A DNA stretch of 6,712 nucleotides. Source: CAYSIX01 sp964431205 (GTDB taxonomy: Bacteria; Planctomycetota; Phycisphaerae; Phycisphaerales; Phycisphaeraceae). The stretch lies in the NCBI GenBank assembly GCA_964431205.1, contig CAYSIX010000220.1, positions 1-6,712 on the forward strand, read 5' to 3'. Below the pieces are notes generated by a model. The model did no database searches, was not told where the DNA came from, and worked only from the letters and a program-made list of their open reading frames with translations. This document shows positions 1 to 5,885 of the stretch, piece by piece (position 1 is the first letter of the stretch; every line of letters starts with the position of its first letter). The position numbers were made by a program, and so were the translations under genes.

Positions 1-1
1 T

Positions 2-556
2 GACGATCCGGTCACGGGGCTTGAGCTTATCGATCGCACCCAGCCAGACTTGGTTATCGTTGATATCTCCCTGAGGCGCGGGCATGGACTCGGCTTGATC
101 GAGCAGGCGCGGACATCTTGCCCGAGCACCCGCGCTCTCGTCTTTTCCCTTCACGACGAGGCTTTGTATGCGGAACGTGCCGCATACGCCGGAGCTTCCG
201 GTTATGTGAGCAAGAACGCGCCGACCGACGTGTTCTTGGCGGCTGTGCGACGCGTCTTGGCCGGGAAGTCCCACTTCAGCGAACCCGTAACCGAGCGCCT
301 GTTGGATCGCCTGTCCGGCAGCAGTCACGATGGGTTTTCCCGGCCTCTCAACCAGCTCTCGAACCGCGAACTGGAGGTCTTTGAAGAGATCGGCAGAGGC
401 AAGACTACCCAGGAGATCGCCGACTCGCTGGTTCTGAGTTCCAAGACCGTGGACACGTACCGACAACGCGTAAAGAAAAAGCTTGGGATCGCGAACAACA
501 GCGAATTGGAGCGGTTCGCGGTTGAATACCATTCCATAGCAAACAGACAAACCTAG
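2..556 (+). CDS. NarL/FixJ-family response regulator, 5' end outside window
   Basis: Two-component response regulator that would bind DNA once phosphorylated by a partner histidine kinase in the cytoplasm. The frame is open from base 2, and the receiver motif begins before any credible start, so the N-terminus lies outside the window; a TTG at 50 falls inside the receiver and is not the start. The 184 visible residues hold the phospho-acceptor Asp in LVIVDIS (codon 62-64) and the conserved receiver Lys in GYVSKNA (codon 212-214). A C-terminal LuxR-type helix-turn-helix follows, from LSNRELEV through the recognition segment SSKTVDTYRQRVKKKLGI. The gene ends with TAG at 554-556. No cognate kinase is visible, so the signal and targets are unknown. 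The family assignment is strong; the specific role cannot be given. Confidence 0.93.
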   Translation, partial: DDPVTGLELIDRTQPDLVIVDISLRRGHGLGLIEQARTSCPSTRALVFSLHDEALYAERAAYAGASGYVSKNAPTDVFLAAVRRVLAGKSHFSEPVTERLLDRLSGSSHDGFSRPLNQLSNRELEVFEEIGRGKTTQEIADSLVLSSKTVDTYRQRVKKKLGIANNSELERFAVEYHSIANRQT

Positions 557-670
557 ACAACGCTTGGTCGCGTGGGTTCCGTTGGCCAGACATCATCTTT
601 GTGCTCTTGCCCACCGGCACGCGATACGCTGACACCCTCTGTAGATTATTCACGAAGCAGGGAACTTCAG

Positions 671-700
671 CCTCACGGCTCCCCGGGAATGCCCGTGAGG
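671..700. terminator. Inverted repeat between convergent genes
   Basis: CCTCACGG (671-678) and CCGTGAGG (693-700) are perfect complements, giving an 8-bp stem with a 14-nt loop. It sits between the convergent stops of the response regulator (556) and the 175-aa gene (747), a usual place for a shared terminator. No T-run follows on either strand, so it is not a canonical intrinsic terminator. The rest of 557-746 shows nothing recognisable. Confidence 0.3.
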
Positions 701-746
701 CCGGTCATGCCTGCCGCCGGGTGTCTATCCGGTAAGGCGTAGCTCT

Positions 747-1274
747 TCACTTACCGCGATTGACGAGACCGCGAAGCTTCTGGAGGTTCAACTCGCCCTT
801 GGCGCCCCAGCCCTTCTTGCCTTCCGGCACCTGCGGTCGAAACGTCTCGTAGAGCCCGTACGCCTCCTCCGCCAGCTCGGACGGATCGAACGCCTCGGCC
901 AGCGATACCATCGCCGATTTCACTCGCTCGTAATCGTCACCGAACTTGCCGTGGAGGTATCGGCGAACGCTCTGCGGATCGACCGTCCGATCCCTCGTCA
1001 CGGCGCGCACGCCCTCGTCCGTATTCCTGGCCGGCACCCTCCGACCCAGCAGGTCTATATGAAACGGCGCGCGTTTGCGCCGGGCCTTTTCGGCACTCTC
1101 GTCGACGGGATCGAAGATGCCCAGGCGGCGGCCCTTACTCTGAGCGTTGAGACCCGCGACCGTCTTGCCCAACGTCAAAGCCTCGCTCCAGTCGAAGCCG
1201 AGCCGCTCAGCGACAATCGCAGCCCAAAGCGTCAGCACCGCCGCCCGATTGATCTGAACCTTGTCGAAGGGCAT
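747..1274 (-). CDS. Conserved hypothetical protein, 175 aa
   Basis: Soluble protein of unknown function; I recognise the general pattern of a conserved bacterial hypothetical family but cannot name a domain. ATG at 1274 (MPFDKVQINRAAVLTLWAA) is preferred over a TTG at 1340, because the conserved-looking sequence begins there and the extra 22 residues look random. The protein starts with a hydrophobic helix-like stretch (residues 8-25, AERLGFD following). A lysine/arginine-rich middle (about 55-72) comes next, then FHIDLLGRRVP, a helical RRYLHGKFGDDYERV segment, and a C-terminal ETFRPQVPEGKKGWGAKGEL motif. There is no signal peptide or membrane segment. It lies about 100 bp downstream of the aldolase on the same strand, so cotranscription is possible but not shown. 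A TACAAT hexamer sits 5 nt before the ATG, while Shine-Dalgarno pairing there is poor; leaderless transcription is conceivable. Confidence 0.8.
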   Translation of the reverse strand: MPFDKVQINRAAVLTLWAAIVAERLGFDWSEALTLGKTVAGLNAQSKGRRLGIFDPVDESAEKARRKRAPFHIDLLGRRVPARNTDEGVRAVTRDRTVDPQSVRRYLHGKFGDDYERVKSAMVSLAEAFDPSELAEEAYGLYETFRPQVPEGKKGWGAKGELNLQKLRGLVNRGK

Positions 1275-1373
1275 GCCTGATTGTAGGCGGCCCGGGCTTG
1301 TTTCAGCGAACGCTCCCGTGGGGATAGGGAAGAGGTGCAAATCAACTACTTCTACTCACCCGCCCGGCGATCG

Positions 1374-2168
1374 CTATTGAGCAGCCCGCGTGCTCGTCTG
1401 GCCGCACGATCGCACCTCCTGCATCCTCCGCAGGTTCTCTCGCATGCCCGCAGCCACCAGGCCGCCGTCCGAGCCGTGGGCAACGAAGGTCATGCCGCGC
1501 TCGAACATGGGAGCCAGCATTGCGGGGTCGAGGGCGAGGATGCCGCTCGCCTTGCCTCGCTTTGCCGCTGCCTGCGTGACCGCGTCGATCGCGTCGAGGA
1601 AGTGAGGATCCGTGTACTGGTTCTGGATGCCGAGCGAGGTGGACAGGTCGAGCGGGCCGACGAAGAGGACATCGACCCCGTCGACAGCCGCGATCTCGTC
1701 GACGTTGTCCACGGCAGCCTGTGTTTCGATCTGGACGACCGTGAGCAGCTCGCGATTCGCGCGGGCGAAGTAGTCCGCGAAGCCGGGCCCGAAGCTCGTG
1801 GCTCGATTAAGCGAGGCGACGCCGCGCACGCCCTGGGGCGGGTAGCACATCGCGCGCACGGCTTGAGTAGCCTCCTCGGCGCTCTGCACGTACGGGACCA
1901 TGACACCGGCCACACCGAGGTCAAGCACGCGCTTGAACCGCACGGGGTCGTTCCAGGCGATCCGCACGATCGGCGCGGCGACGGTGGCCGAGGCAGCCTG
2001 TACCTGGTGGACGAGGCTCTCGTAGCCGCCGCTGCCGTGCTCCAGGTCGATGAGCATCCAGTCGAACCCGGCGACCCCAGCCATCTCCACCGTGATGCTC
2101 GAGCCCAGGTTGCACCAGGTGCCGTACAGGCGTTCCCCGGCCGCGACCCGATCGTATATAAAGACCAT
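1374..2168 (-). CDS. HpcH/HpaI-family class II aldolase, 264 aa
   Basis: Metal-dependent, pyruvate-enolate-type aldolase that splits 2-keto-3-deoxy (or 4-hydroxy-2-keto) acids to pyruvate or a similar keto acid plus an aldehyde. From ATG at 2168 the protein is 264 aa, the normal family length. The residues expected from HpaI are present at nearly the same numbers: His44 in IDLEHG, Arg69 in IVRIAWND, metal ligands Glu148 in VQIET and Asp174 in GPLDLS. The barrel motifs GVMVPYV and PPQGVRG are also present. GGAGG lies 4 nt before ATG; the 48 extra residues of the longer frame are rejected because they would cross the promoter region. The gene is divergent from a glucarate-dehydratase-like gene, which suggests the dehydrated sugar acid is its substrate (GarL-like role). 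Substrate specificity is inference; citrate-lyase-like or hydroxyketoacid aldolase roles remain possible. Confidence 0.93.
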   Translation of the reverse strand: MVFIYDRVAAGERLYGTWCNLGSSITVEMAGVAGFDWMLIDLEHGSGGYESLVHQVQAASATVAAPIVRIAWNDPVRFKRVLDLGVAGVMVPYVQSAEEATQAVRAMCYPPQGVRGVASLNRATSFGPGFADYFARANRELLTVVQIETQAAVDNVDEIAAVDGVDVLFVGPLDLSTSLGIQNQYTDPHFLDAIDAVTQAAAKRGKASGILALDPAMLAPMFERGMTFVAHGSDGGLVAAGMRENLRRMQEVRSCGQTSTRAAQ

Positions 2169-2184
2169 GAAGCCTCCGTTCGCG

Positions 2185-2213
2185 AGTGTAGGGGAGGCCG
2201 CCGACGCTCGCAA
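2185..2213 (-). promoter_or_regulatory. Candidate sigma70-type promoter for the aldolase gene
   Basis: On the minus strand, TTGCGA (2213-2208) and TACACT (2190-2185) are separated by exactly 17 bp; each matches 4 of 6 consensus positions. The -10 box ends 16 nt before the aldolase ATG, so the leader would be very short, with GGAGG close to the transcript 5' end. No comparable pair was found facing the dehydratase. Confidence 0.35.
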
Positions 2214-2221
2214 TTGGCGTC
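2203..2221. promoter_or_regulatory. Possible operator dyad in the divergent spacer
   Basis: GACGC (2203-2207) and GCGTC (2217-2221) form a 19-bp dyad around a CAATTG palindrome (2211-2216). It overlaps the candidate -35 box of the aldolase promoter and lies between the two divergent starts, where a repressor of both genes could act. The arms are only 5 bp, so chance occurrence in GC-rich DNA is quite possible. No regulator gene is visible nearby. Confidence 0.18.
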
Positions 2222-2286
2222 CAACCCTGTTCGCGTCGCGCACGGGCACGCCCCGACCCGCTCCGGGACACACGAGGGAGCCGACG

Positions 2287-3549
2287 GTGAAGATACAGGA
2301 GATTCGCGTCACCCCGGTCGCGATGAGCGACCCGCCGCTCCTGAATGCGGGCGGCCTTCACGCGCCGTACGCGCTTCGCACGGTCGTTGAGCTGGTCTCG
2401 AACGACGGCATCAGCGGGTTGGGCGAAGTGCCCGGCGGTGCGTCGGTCACGGCAGCGCTGGAGGACACGCGCGAGGTGGTCGTTGGCGCCGACCCGTTTG
2501 CCCGGCGGGCGAACCTCGCACGCATCACCGAGCTCGCCGAAGCGCGCGGGTGGACCCACAGGCAGCGGATGCGCGCCCACAGCGCGGTAGACGTGGCGAG
2601 CCACGACCTGATCGGCAAGGCGCTCGGGAGGCCCGTCGTCGACCTGCTCGGCGGACCCGTGCGAGAACGCGTCGAGTTTGCGGCGTACCTCTTCTACAAG
2701 GAAGAAGGCGCGGGAGGTGCGCTCGGCCTCGGCACCGACCCCCATGCCTCCGGCTGGGACGCTGCGCGACAGGCGCGCGCGCACGATCCTGCCGAGCTCA
2801 TCGCGCAGGCCAAGGCCATGTGTGAGGCTTTCGGATTCCGCTCGCTGAAGCTGAAGGGCGGCGTCTTTCCTCCAGCGCACGAGGTCGCCACGATCCGCGC
2901 GCTGCGGGAGGCGTTCGGACCTGACGTGCCGCTGCGACTCGATCCGAACGGCACGTGGTCGCTCGAGACCTCGGTGCGGGCAGGGCAGGAGCTCGAAGGG
3001 CTCCTCGAGTACTACGAGGATCCCGTGCGCGGGCAGGAGGCGATGGCCGAGCTCGCGCGCCGCGTGGAGATCCCGCTGGCGACGAACATGTGCACGACCA
3101 CCTTCGAGCATCTGCCTCAGAGCATCCGCCTGGGCAGCGAGCGGATCATCCTCGTGGACCATCACCACTGGGGAGGGCTGCTCGCCGCCATCGAGCTCGA
3201 CCGGATTTGCTCCACCTTCGGCCGTGAGCTCTCCATGCACTCCAACAGCCACCTCGGCATCTCGCTCGCCGCGATGACGCACCTGGCCGCCGCGAGCCCG
3301 GCGCTGGCTTACGCGGTGGACACGCACTACCCATGGCAGCACGAAGAGTTGGTCACGCGCGGCCGCTTCCACTTCGAGGACGGGAGCCTTGCCGTCAGTC
3401 GCGAGCCCGGCCTGGGGGTGGAGCTCGACCGGCAGGCGCTCGCCCGTCTGCACGAGACCTACGTCGAGTCCGGCCTCACCGAGCGCAACGACGAGGTCGA
3501 GATGCAGAAGGTCTACCCCGGATGGAAGCGCGAGGCGGTGCGGTGGTGA
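2287..3549 (+). CDS. Glucarate-dehydratase-like enolase-superfamily enzyme, 420 aa
   Basis: Cytoplasmic Mg-dependent sugar-acid dehydratase of the mandelate-racemase/glucarate-dehydratase branch, removing water from an aldarate to give a keto-deoxy acid. GTG at 2287 is chosen because GAGGGAG (2274-2280) sits 6 nt upstream and the family N-terminus (KIQEIRVTPVAM) follows directly. The capping domain covers about residues 1-125 and the barrel about 130-380. The expected catalytic set is present: Lys188 and Lys190 in SLKLKGG; metal ligands Asp219 (RLDPNG), Glu244 (YYEDP) and Asn267 (ATNMC); Asp291 in LVDHHHWGG; His318 in SMHSNSHLG. The HSNSHLG and DTHYPWQ segments favour the glucarate dehydratase group. 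The 420-aa length fits the family. The divergent aldolase makes a two-step aldarate pathway likely. The exact substrate (glucarate, galactarate, idarate or another acid) cannot be read from sequence alone. The stop directly abuts a transposase remnant, yet the C-terminus looks complete. Confidence 0.93.
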   Translation: MKIQEIRVTPVAMSDPPLLNAGGLHAPYALRTVVELVSNDGISGLGEVPGGASVTAALEDTREVVVGADPFARRANLARITELAEARGWTHRQRMRAHSAVDVASHDLIGKALGRPVVDLLGGPVRERVEFAAYLFYKEEGAGGALGLGTDPHASGWDAARQARAHDPAELIAQAKAMCEAFGFRSLKLKGGVFPPAHEVATIRALREAFGPDVPLRLDPNGTWSLETSVRAGQELEGLLEYYEDPVRGQEAMAELARRVEIPLATNMCTTTFEHLPQSIRLGSERIILVDHHHWGGLLAAIELDRICSTFGRELSMHSNSHLGISLAAMTHLAAASPALAYAVDTHYPWQHEELVTRGRFHFEDGSLAVSREPGLGVELDRQALARLHETYVESGLTERNDEVEMQKVYPGWKREAVRW

Positions 3550-3559
3550 GGCTGCTTGT

Positions 3560-3780
3560 GGCCTGTGTGCTGATCGAAGTATATCTCCTTGCGGATGTTG
3601 TGGATCGTCGTCTTGCCCACGCTGGCGATTCTCAGCTTCGTCAGCTCTCCGAGGTTACGGACGTACACCCCAGCCCGTATCCCGGGCGAGCCGCAGGATC
3701 AGATCACGAATCTCCGGCGACCTCCACCAAGTCTTCACTGCCGCCCGCTTCCAAAGGGCCGCGAACCCGGATGAGAGAGT
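3560..3780 (-). pseudogene. Fossil of an IS3/rve-type transposase, N-terminal HTH segment
   Basis: Minus-strand translation gives ALWKRAAVKTWWRSPEIRD, then LILRLARDTGWG, followed by a TAA at 3657-3655. Removing one base near 3666 restores GYVRNLGELTKLRIASVGK, then TTIHNIRKE. Together this matches the helix-turn-helix region preceding the DDE domain in integrase-type transposases (pattern SPEIR-LILRLA---WGY-RI-GEL-KL---S--T--NI-KE). The expected Ile after YVR is Asn here. Similarity fades near 3560, beside the dehydratase stop at 3549, and no DDE catalytic region is present. An in-frame TGA lies upstream at about 3802. It is a truncated, frameshifted remnant unable to make a transposase. Family recognition is from the motif pattern, not a search. 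Confidence 0.72.
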
Positions 3781-3783
3781 TCT

Positions 3784-4024
3784 GCCGCGGCGAGCACGCG
3801 GTCAACGGCTCAGTTCTGATCAGCTAAGAGTTTCAAGTTCGAAACGTTTGCCGGAAGCCCGTTCGCCCAACCCACCGCGACGACAACCCCCGACCGACTG
3901 GTTGACTCTACAAAAAGTCGCGCGCGAGCGCCTCTAGACCCCCCTGTTTTGCCGATTCAGTTCTTAGTGCCTAACCGCCCCACCATCACGCGCTTACGCC
4001 CGCCAAAACCAACCCTTTGGTTAA
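3784..4024. other. Non-coding stretch between transposase fossil and orphan PEP-CTERM tail
   Basis: No reading frame here has a convincing start or protein-like composition on either strand. The base composition is less GC-rich than in the flanking genes. A short hairpin, AACCAA (4007-4012) and TTGGTT (4017-4022), lies at its right end. The stretch may be leftover flank of the degraded insertion sequence or of the lost gene whose tail follows; I found no matching terminal inverted repeats. Confidence 0.4.
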
Positions 4025-4258
4025 CGGCGAGAAAACATATATTTCCTCGCGCTTTTTCACGCGCGATGCGTTGCGCACAGGGAGGTCGCAGACGGCGACG
4101 GCGACGTGGACGCGTTCGACCTCGGCCTCTGGCAGACGAACTTCGGAACAGGCGTCGGGGCGGACGTGCCCGAGCCGGGGGCTCTCGCGCTGCTCCTGCT
4201 TCCGGTTGTGGGGCTGGGGGCGCTGTGGCGGCGACTTGGTATTTTCCCGACGTCTTGA
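4025..4258 (+). pseudogene. Orphan C-terminus of a dockerin/PEP-CTERM protein
   Basis: In the frame ending at TGA 4256-4258 the sequence encodes a dockerin-type repeat, DGDGDVDAFDLGLWQTNFG (4094-4147). A PEP-CTERM sorting tail follows: VPEP (4166-4177), the hydrophobic run ALALLLLPVVGLGALW, and the basic pair RR. Such tails anchor exported proteins for exosortase processing. The frame opens after a TAA at 4022-4024 and contains no ATG, GTG or TTG before the dockerin motif; the residues before it resemble no domain. There is no signal peptide and no HAF repeat. It is therefore the 3' end of a gene whose body has been lost. The dockerin DNA is almost identical to that of the next gene (3 differences in 56 bases, 4091-4146 against 5566-5621), pointing to a paralogue or recombination product. 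Confidence 0.8.
4047..4066. repeat. Short inverted repeat at the edge of the orphan tail
   Basis: TCGCGC (4047-4052) and GCGCGA (4061-4066) pair perfectly around an 8-nt T-rich loop. It lies just before the point where recognisable dockerin sequence begins. It could mark a deletion junction, or it may be chance. Confidence 0.25.
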
Positions 4259-4641
4259 AAATCCTCTTGTCGGCGGATCACACGTCGAGTTAGAATCATC
4301 CTCGCCCCATCCACGACGGCAGCCCCTGACGCGGGTTCCGAGGTTTCCGGGGTAGCCAGCCGTGCCGTCCGTCCTGGATCGGGGCCGGCACATCGGCGGC
4401 GTCTGCACTTTCGCAGCCGCCGCGGCGAGACGGCTGGCGCCTTCTTACATCCAGGATCGACTTCGATGACTCTGCGTCACTTCGGCGGCGTTTGCGGGCC
4501 GGCGTTGTGCGCGCCGAGCGGCGTCGTCTGTTCATCCCGGGTGGACGCGCGTCGGCCCAACCTTGACCGACACAGACCTTTCGCGGGCCGACCGCTCACC
4601 GGCCCGCTCCCACCTGAACCGGGAGACTTGGAGGGGGCTAT
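4259..4641 (+). other. 383-bp leader of the first HAF gene, with several pairing segments
   Basis: No convincing coding region is present; frames across it on the minus strand are arginine-rich and look like GC-driven shadows. Perfectly complementary segments occur in order: GACGGCA 4315-4321 with TGCCGTC 4363-4369; CCTGGAT 4373-4379 with ATCCAGG 4449-4455; nested CGGCGGC 4394-4400 with GCCGCCG 4416-4422; and GCGGGCCG 4583-4590 with CGGCCCGC 4600-4607. These could form a structured 5' leader, but alternative pairings exist (for example GTGCCG 4362-4367 with CGGCAC 4386-4391). The stretch matches no riboswitch consensus I know. A TTGACC hexamer at 4563-4568 has no good -10 partner. Confidence 0.4.
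4583..4607 (+). promoter_or_regulatory. Stem-loop 34 nt upstream of the HAF gene start
   Basis: An 8-bp perfect GC stem (GCGGGCCG and CGGCCCGC) has a 9-nt loop. It lies upstream of the GGAGGGGG Shine-Dalgarno (4629-4636) and does not cover it. It could be an attenuator, an mRNA stabiliser or the terminator of an upstream transcript; there is no T-run after it. Confidence 0.3.
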
Positions 4642-5769
4642 ATGACTAACTTTTTGCGCGCCGGGACAAATGGAGCAAGAATGATGATCAAACTAACTCG
4701 TTCGATCCTTTCGCTCGTCTGCGCTGTGGGCGCCGTCGCCGCGGTGCTCTTTGGCGGCGCCGTCTCGACCGCCTTCGCCGCCGCCAGCCTCACGCCCCTG
4801 GGCTTCCTGTCCAACGACTCCCCCTATATCGAGGTCCACGGCGTCAGCGCCAACGGCTCGGTTGTCGTCGGGACCAGCTTCGCCTACGGATACGGCTACG
4901 AGGCCTTCCGATGGACGAGCGACGGCGGCATGGTCGGATTGGACGACCTGCCCGGCGGCGAGTTCTTTAGCAAGGCCACCGGCGTCAGCGCCGATGGCTC
5001 CGTGATCGCCGGGACCAGCTTCTTCTCCGGCTCCCGCAACGAGGCCTTCGGTTGGACGAGCGATGGCGGCATGGTGGGATTGGGCGACCTGCCCGGCGGC
5101 GGGTTCTGGAGCAGGGCCACCAGCGTCAGCGCCGATGGCTCCGTGATCGTCGGGGTCAGCAACTCCGCCTCCGGCAACTCCTCCGCCGACGAGGCCTTCC
5201 GCTGGACGAGCGACGGCGGCATGGTGGGTTTGGGCAAACTGCCCGGCGGCTCGCAGAGTGAGGCCTCCGGCGTCAGCGGCGACGGCTCGATTGTCGTCGG
5301 CGTAAGCACCGAATTTATTACCAACCCCAGCATTCCGAACTTCAACGCGTTCTACTGGACGGCCGACAGCAGCATGCAGGCACTTTGGGATGTATTGCTC
5401 TCCTACGGCGTCGACCCCGCCGCCGACGGGTGGACAAGCCTCCTCAGCGCCGACGGCATCAGCGCCGACGGCACCACGATCGTCGGCGTCGGCGAGCGCA
5501 ACGGCAACGGCGAAGCGTTCGTCGCCGTCATTCCTACCATTGCCCCCGAGCTGGCCGGTGATTTCGACGGCGACGGCGACGTGGACGCGTTCGACCTCGG
5601 CCTGTGGCAGACGAGTTTCGGCATCGTCAGGGGCCGACCACCTCCGACGGCGACGCGGACGGCGACGGCGACGTGGACGCCTTCGACCTGGGCATCTGGC
5701 AGGCGAACTTCGGCACGGGAACGGGCGCCATCGCCGTGCCCGAGCCGGCGACCGCGATCATCGCGATGA
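4642..5769 (+). CDS. HAF-repeat secreted protein A, frameshifted before its PEP-CTERM anchor
   Basis: Predicted exported repeat protein of unknown function. ATG at 4642 follows GGAGGGGG by 5 nt; ATG 4681/4684, preceded by GGAG and starting MMIKLTRSILSLV, is a good alternative. The signal peptide ends near AFA (residue 46). HAF repeats of about 45-50 aa follow from residue 52 to 250, each with the pattern GVSADGSVIVG, EAFRWTSDGGM, LGDLPGG. A degenerate fifth unit runs to about 300. The first dockerin-type repeat (GDFDGDGDVDAFDLGLWQTSFG, split in my reading at residues 306-327) is in frame. After GIV the frame becomes arginine/proline-rich nonsense (RGRPPPTATRT) and stops at 5769, while the second dockerin repeat and the PEP-CTERM tail continue in the -1 frame. 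A missing base near 5629 explains this. As read, the product would be secreted without its anchor. Confidence 0.85.
   Translation: MTNFLRAGTNGARMMIKLTRSILSLVCAVGAVAAVLFGGAVSTAFAAASLTPLGFLSNDSPYIEVHGVSANGSVVVGTSFAYGYGYEAFRWTSDGGMVGLDDLPGGEFFSKATGVSADGSVIAGTSFFSGSRNEAFGWTSDGGMVGLGDLPGGGFWSRATSVSADGSVIVGVSNSASGNSSADEAFRWTSDGGMVGLGKLPGGSQSEASGVSGDGSIVVGVSTEFITNPSIPNFNAFYWTADSSMQALWDVLLSYGVDPAADGWTSLLSADGISADGTTIVGVGERNGNGEAFVAVIPTIAPELAGDFDGDGDVDAFDLGLWQTSFGIVRGRPPPTATRTATATWTPSTWASGRRTSARERAPSPCPSRRPRSSR
4834..5312 (+). repeat. Tandem HAF coding repeats in gene A
   Basis: The unit of roughly 135-150 bp recurs about four times. Its most conserved core is GTCAGCGCCGATGGCTCCGT, seen at 4984 and again near 5128 with almost no change, and more diverged near 4843 and 5272. 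Conservation at the DNA level in wobble positions points to recent duplication or gene conversion. Confidence 0.75.
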
Positions 5770-5885
5770 CGCTTGTCGTGCCGCTGCTGGCCCGATGCCG
5801 TGCGGGTGAACGGATCGGAAAACGTACCTATCCCCTTCTCCTCGCCGCATGTGCGGCATTCAGTGCTTTTGCGGAGGACAAACCA
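5630..5885 (+). pseudogene. Displaced second dockerin repeat and PEP-CTERM tail of protein A
   Basis: In the frame of 5631 the DNA encodes GPTTSDGDADGDGDVDAFD, then LGIWQANFGTGTG, VPEP (5736-5747), the hydrophobic run ATAIIAMTLVVPLLA and the basic residues RCRAGER. This is the expected C-terminus of protein A, in the -1 frame relative to its HAF domain. Inserting one base after AG at 5629-5630 would give IVSGPTTSDGDADG, a normal linker between dockerin repeats. This frame has no stop codon after the basic cluster and runs on through 50 codons from the VPEP valine to the ATG of the next gene at 5886. Either the original stop was lost or a second indel is present. The last part (about 5820-5885) probably acts as the leader of gene B. 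Confidence 0.78.
5873..5877 (+). promoter_or_regulatory. Ribosome binding site deciding the start of HAF protein B
   Basis: GGAGG lies 8 nt before ATG 5886. It matters because the frame is open far upstream; this site and the signal peptide that follows argue for a separate start rather than a fusion with the tail of protein A. Confidence 0.7.

Noticed and set aside
2050..2286. N-terminal extension of the dehydratase reading frame upstream of 2287
   Set aside because: It would overlap the aldolase gene start antisense. The GAGGGAG site 6 nt before GTG 2287 and the family-like N-terminus directly after it support the shorter protein.
1335..2390. 351-aa open frame on the plus strand opposite the aldolase
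   Set aside because: It is low-complexity Arg/His/Ala sequence antisense to an enzyme with all its catalytic residues.
1921..3453. 510-aa open frame on the minus strand opposite the dehydratase
   Set aside because: Its composition is Arg/Ala/His-rich with no domain pattern, and it mirrors the codon positions of a real GC-rich gene; it is a shadow.
4315..4369. Possible cyclic-di-GMP (GEMM) or other known riboswitch
   Set aside because: The stem and a GGGGTAGCC string are suggestive, but the conserved GEMM core (ACGCAAAGCC and tetraloop receptor) is absent, and no other class I know fits.
3986..4408. 140-aa minus-strand frame across the orphan tail and leader
   Set aside because: It is antisense to the PEP-CTERM remnant, with no coding signature or start context.
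4296..4535. Small minus-strand frames in the leader of HAF gene A
   Set aside because: They are arginine-rich with no ribosome binding site and no recognisable motif.
5618..5640. Programmed -1 ribosomal frameshift joining HAF domain and PEP-CTERM tail
   Set aside because: There is no slippery heptamer in the right phase, and the restored linker is explained exactly by one missing base.
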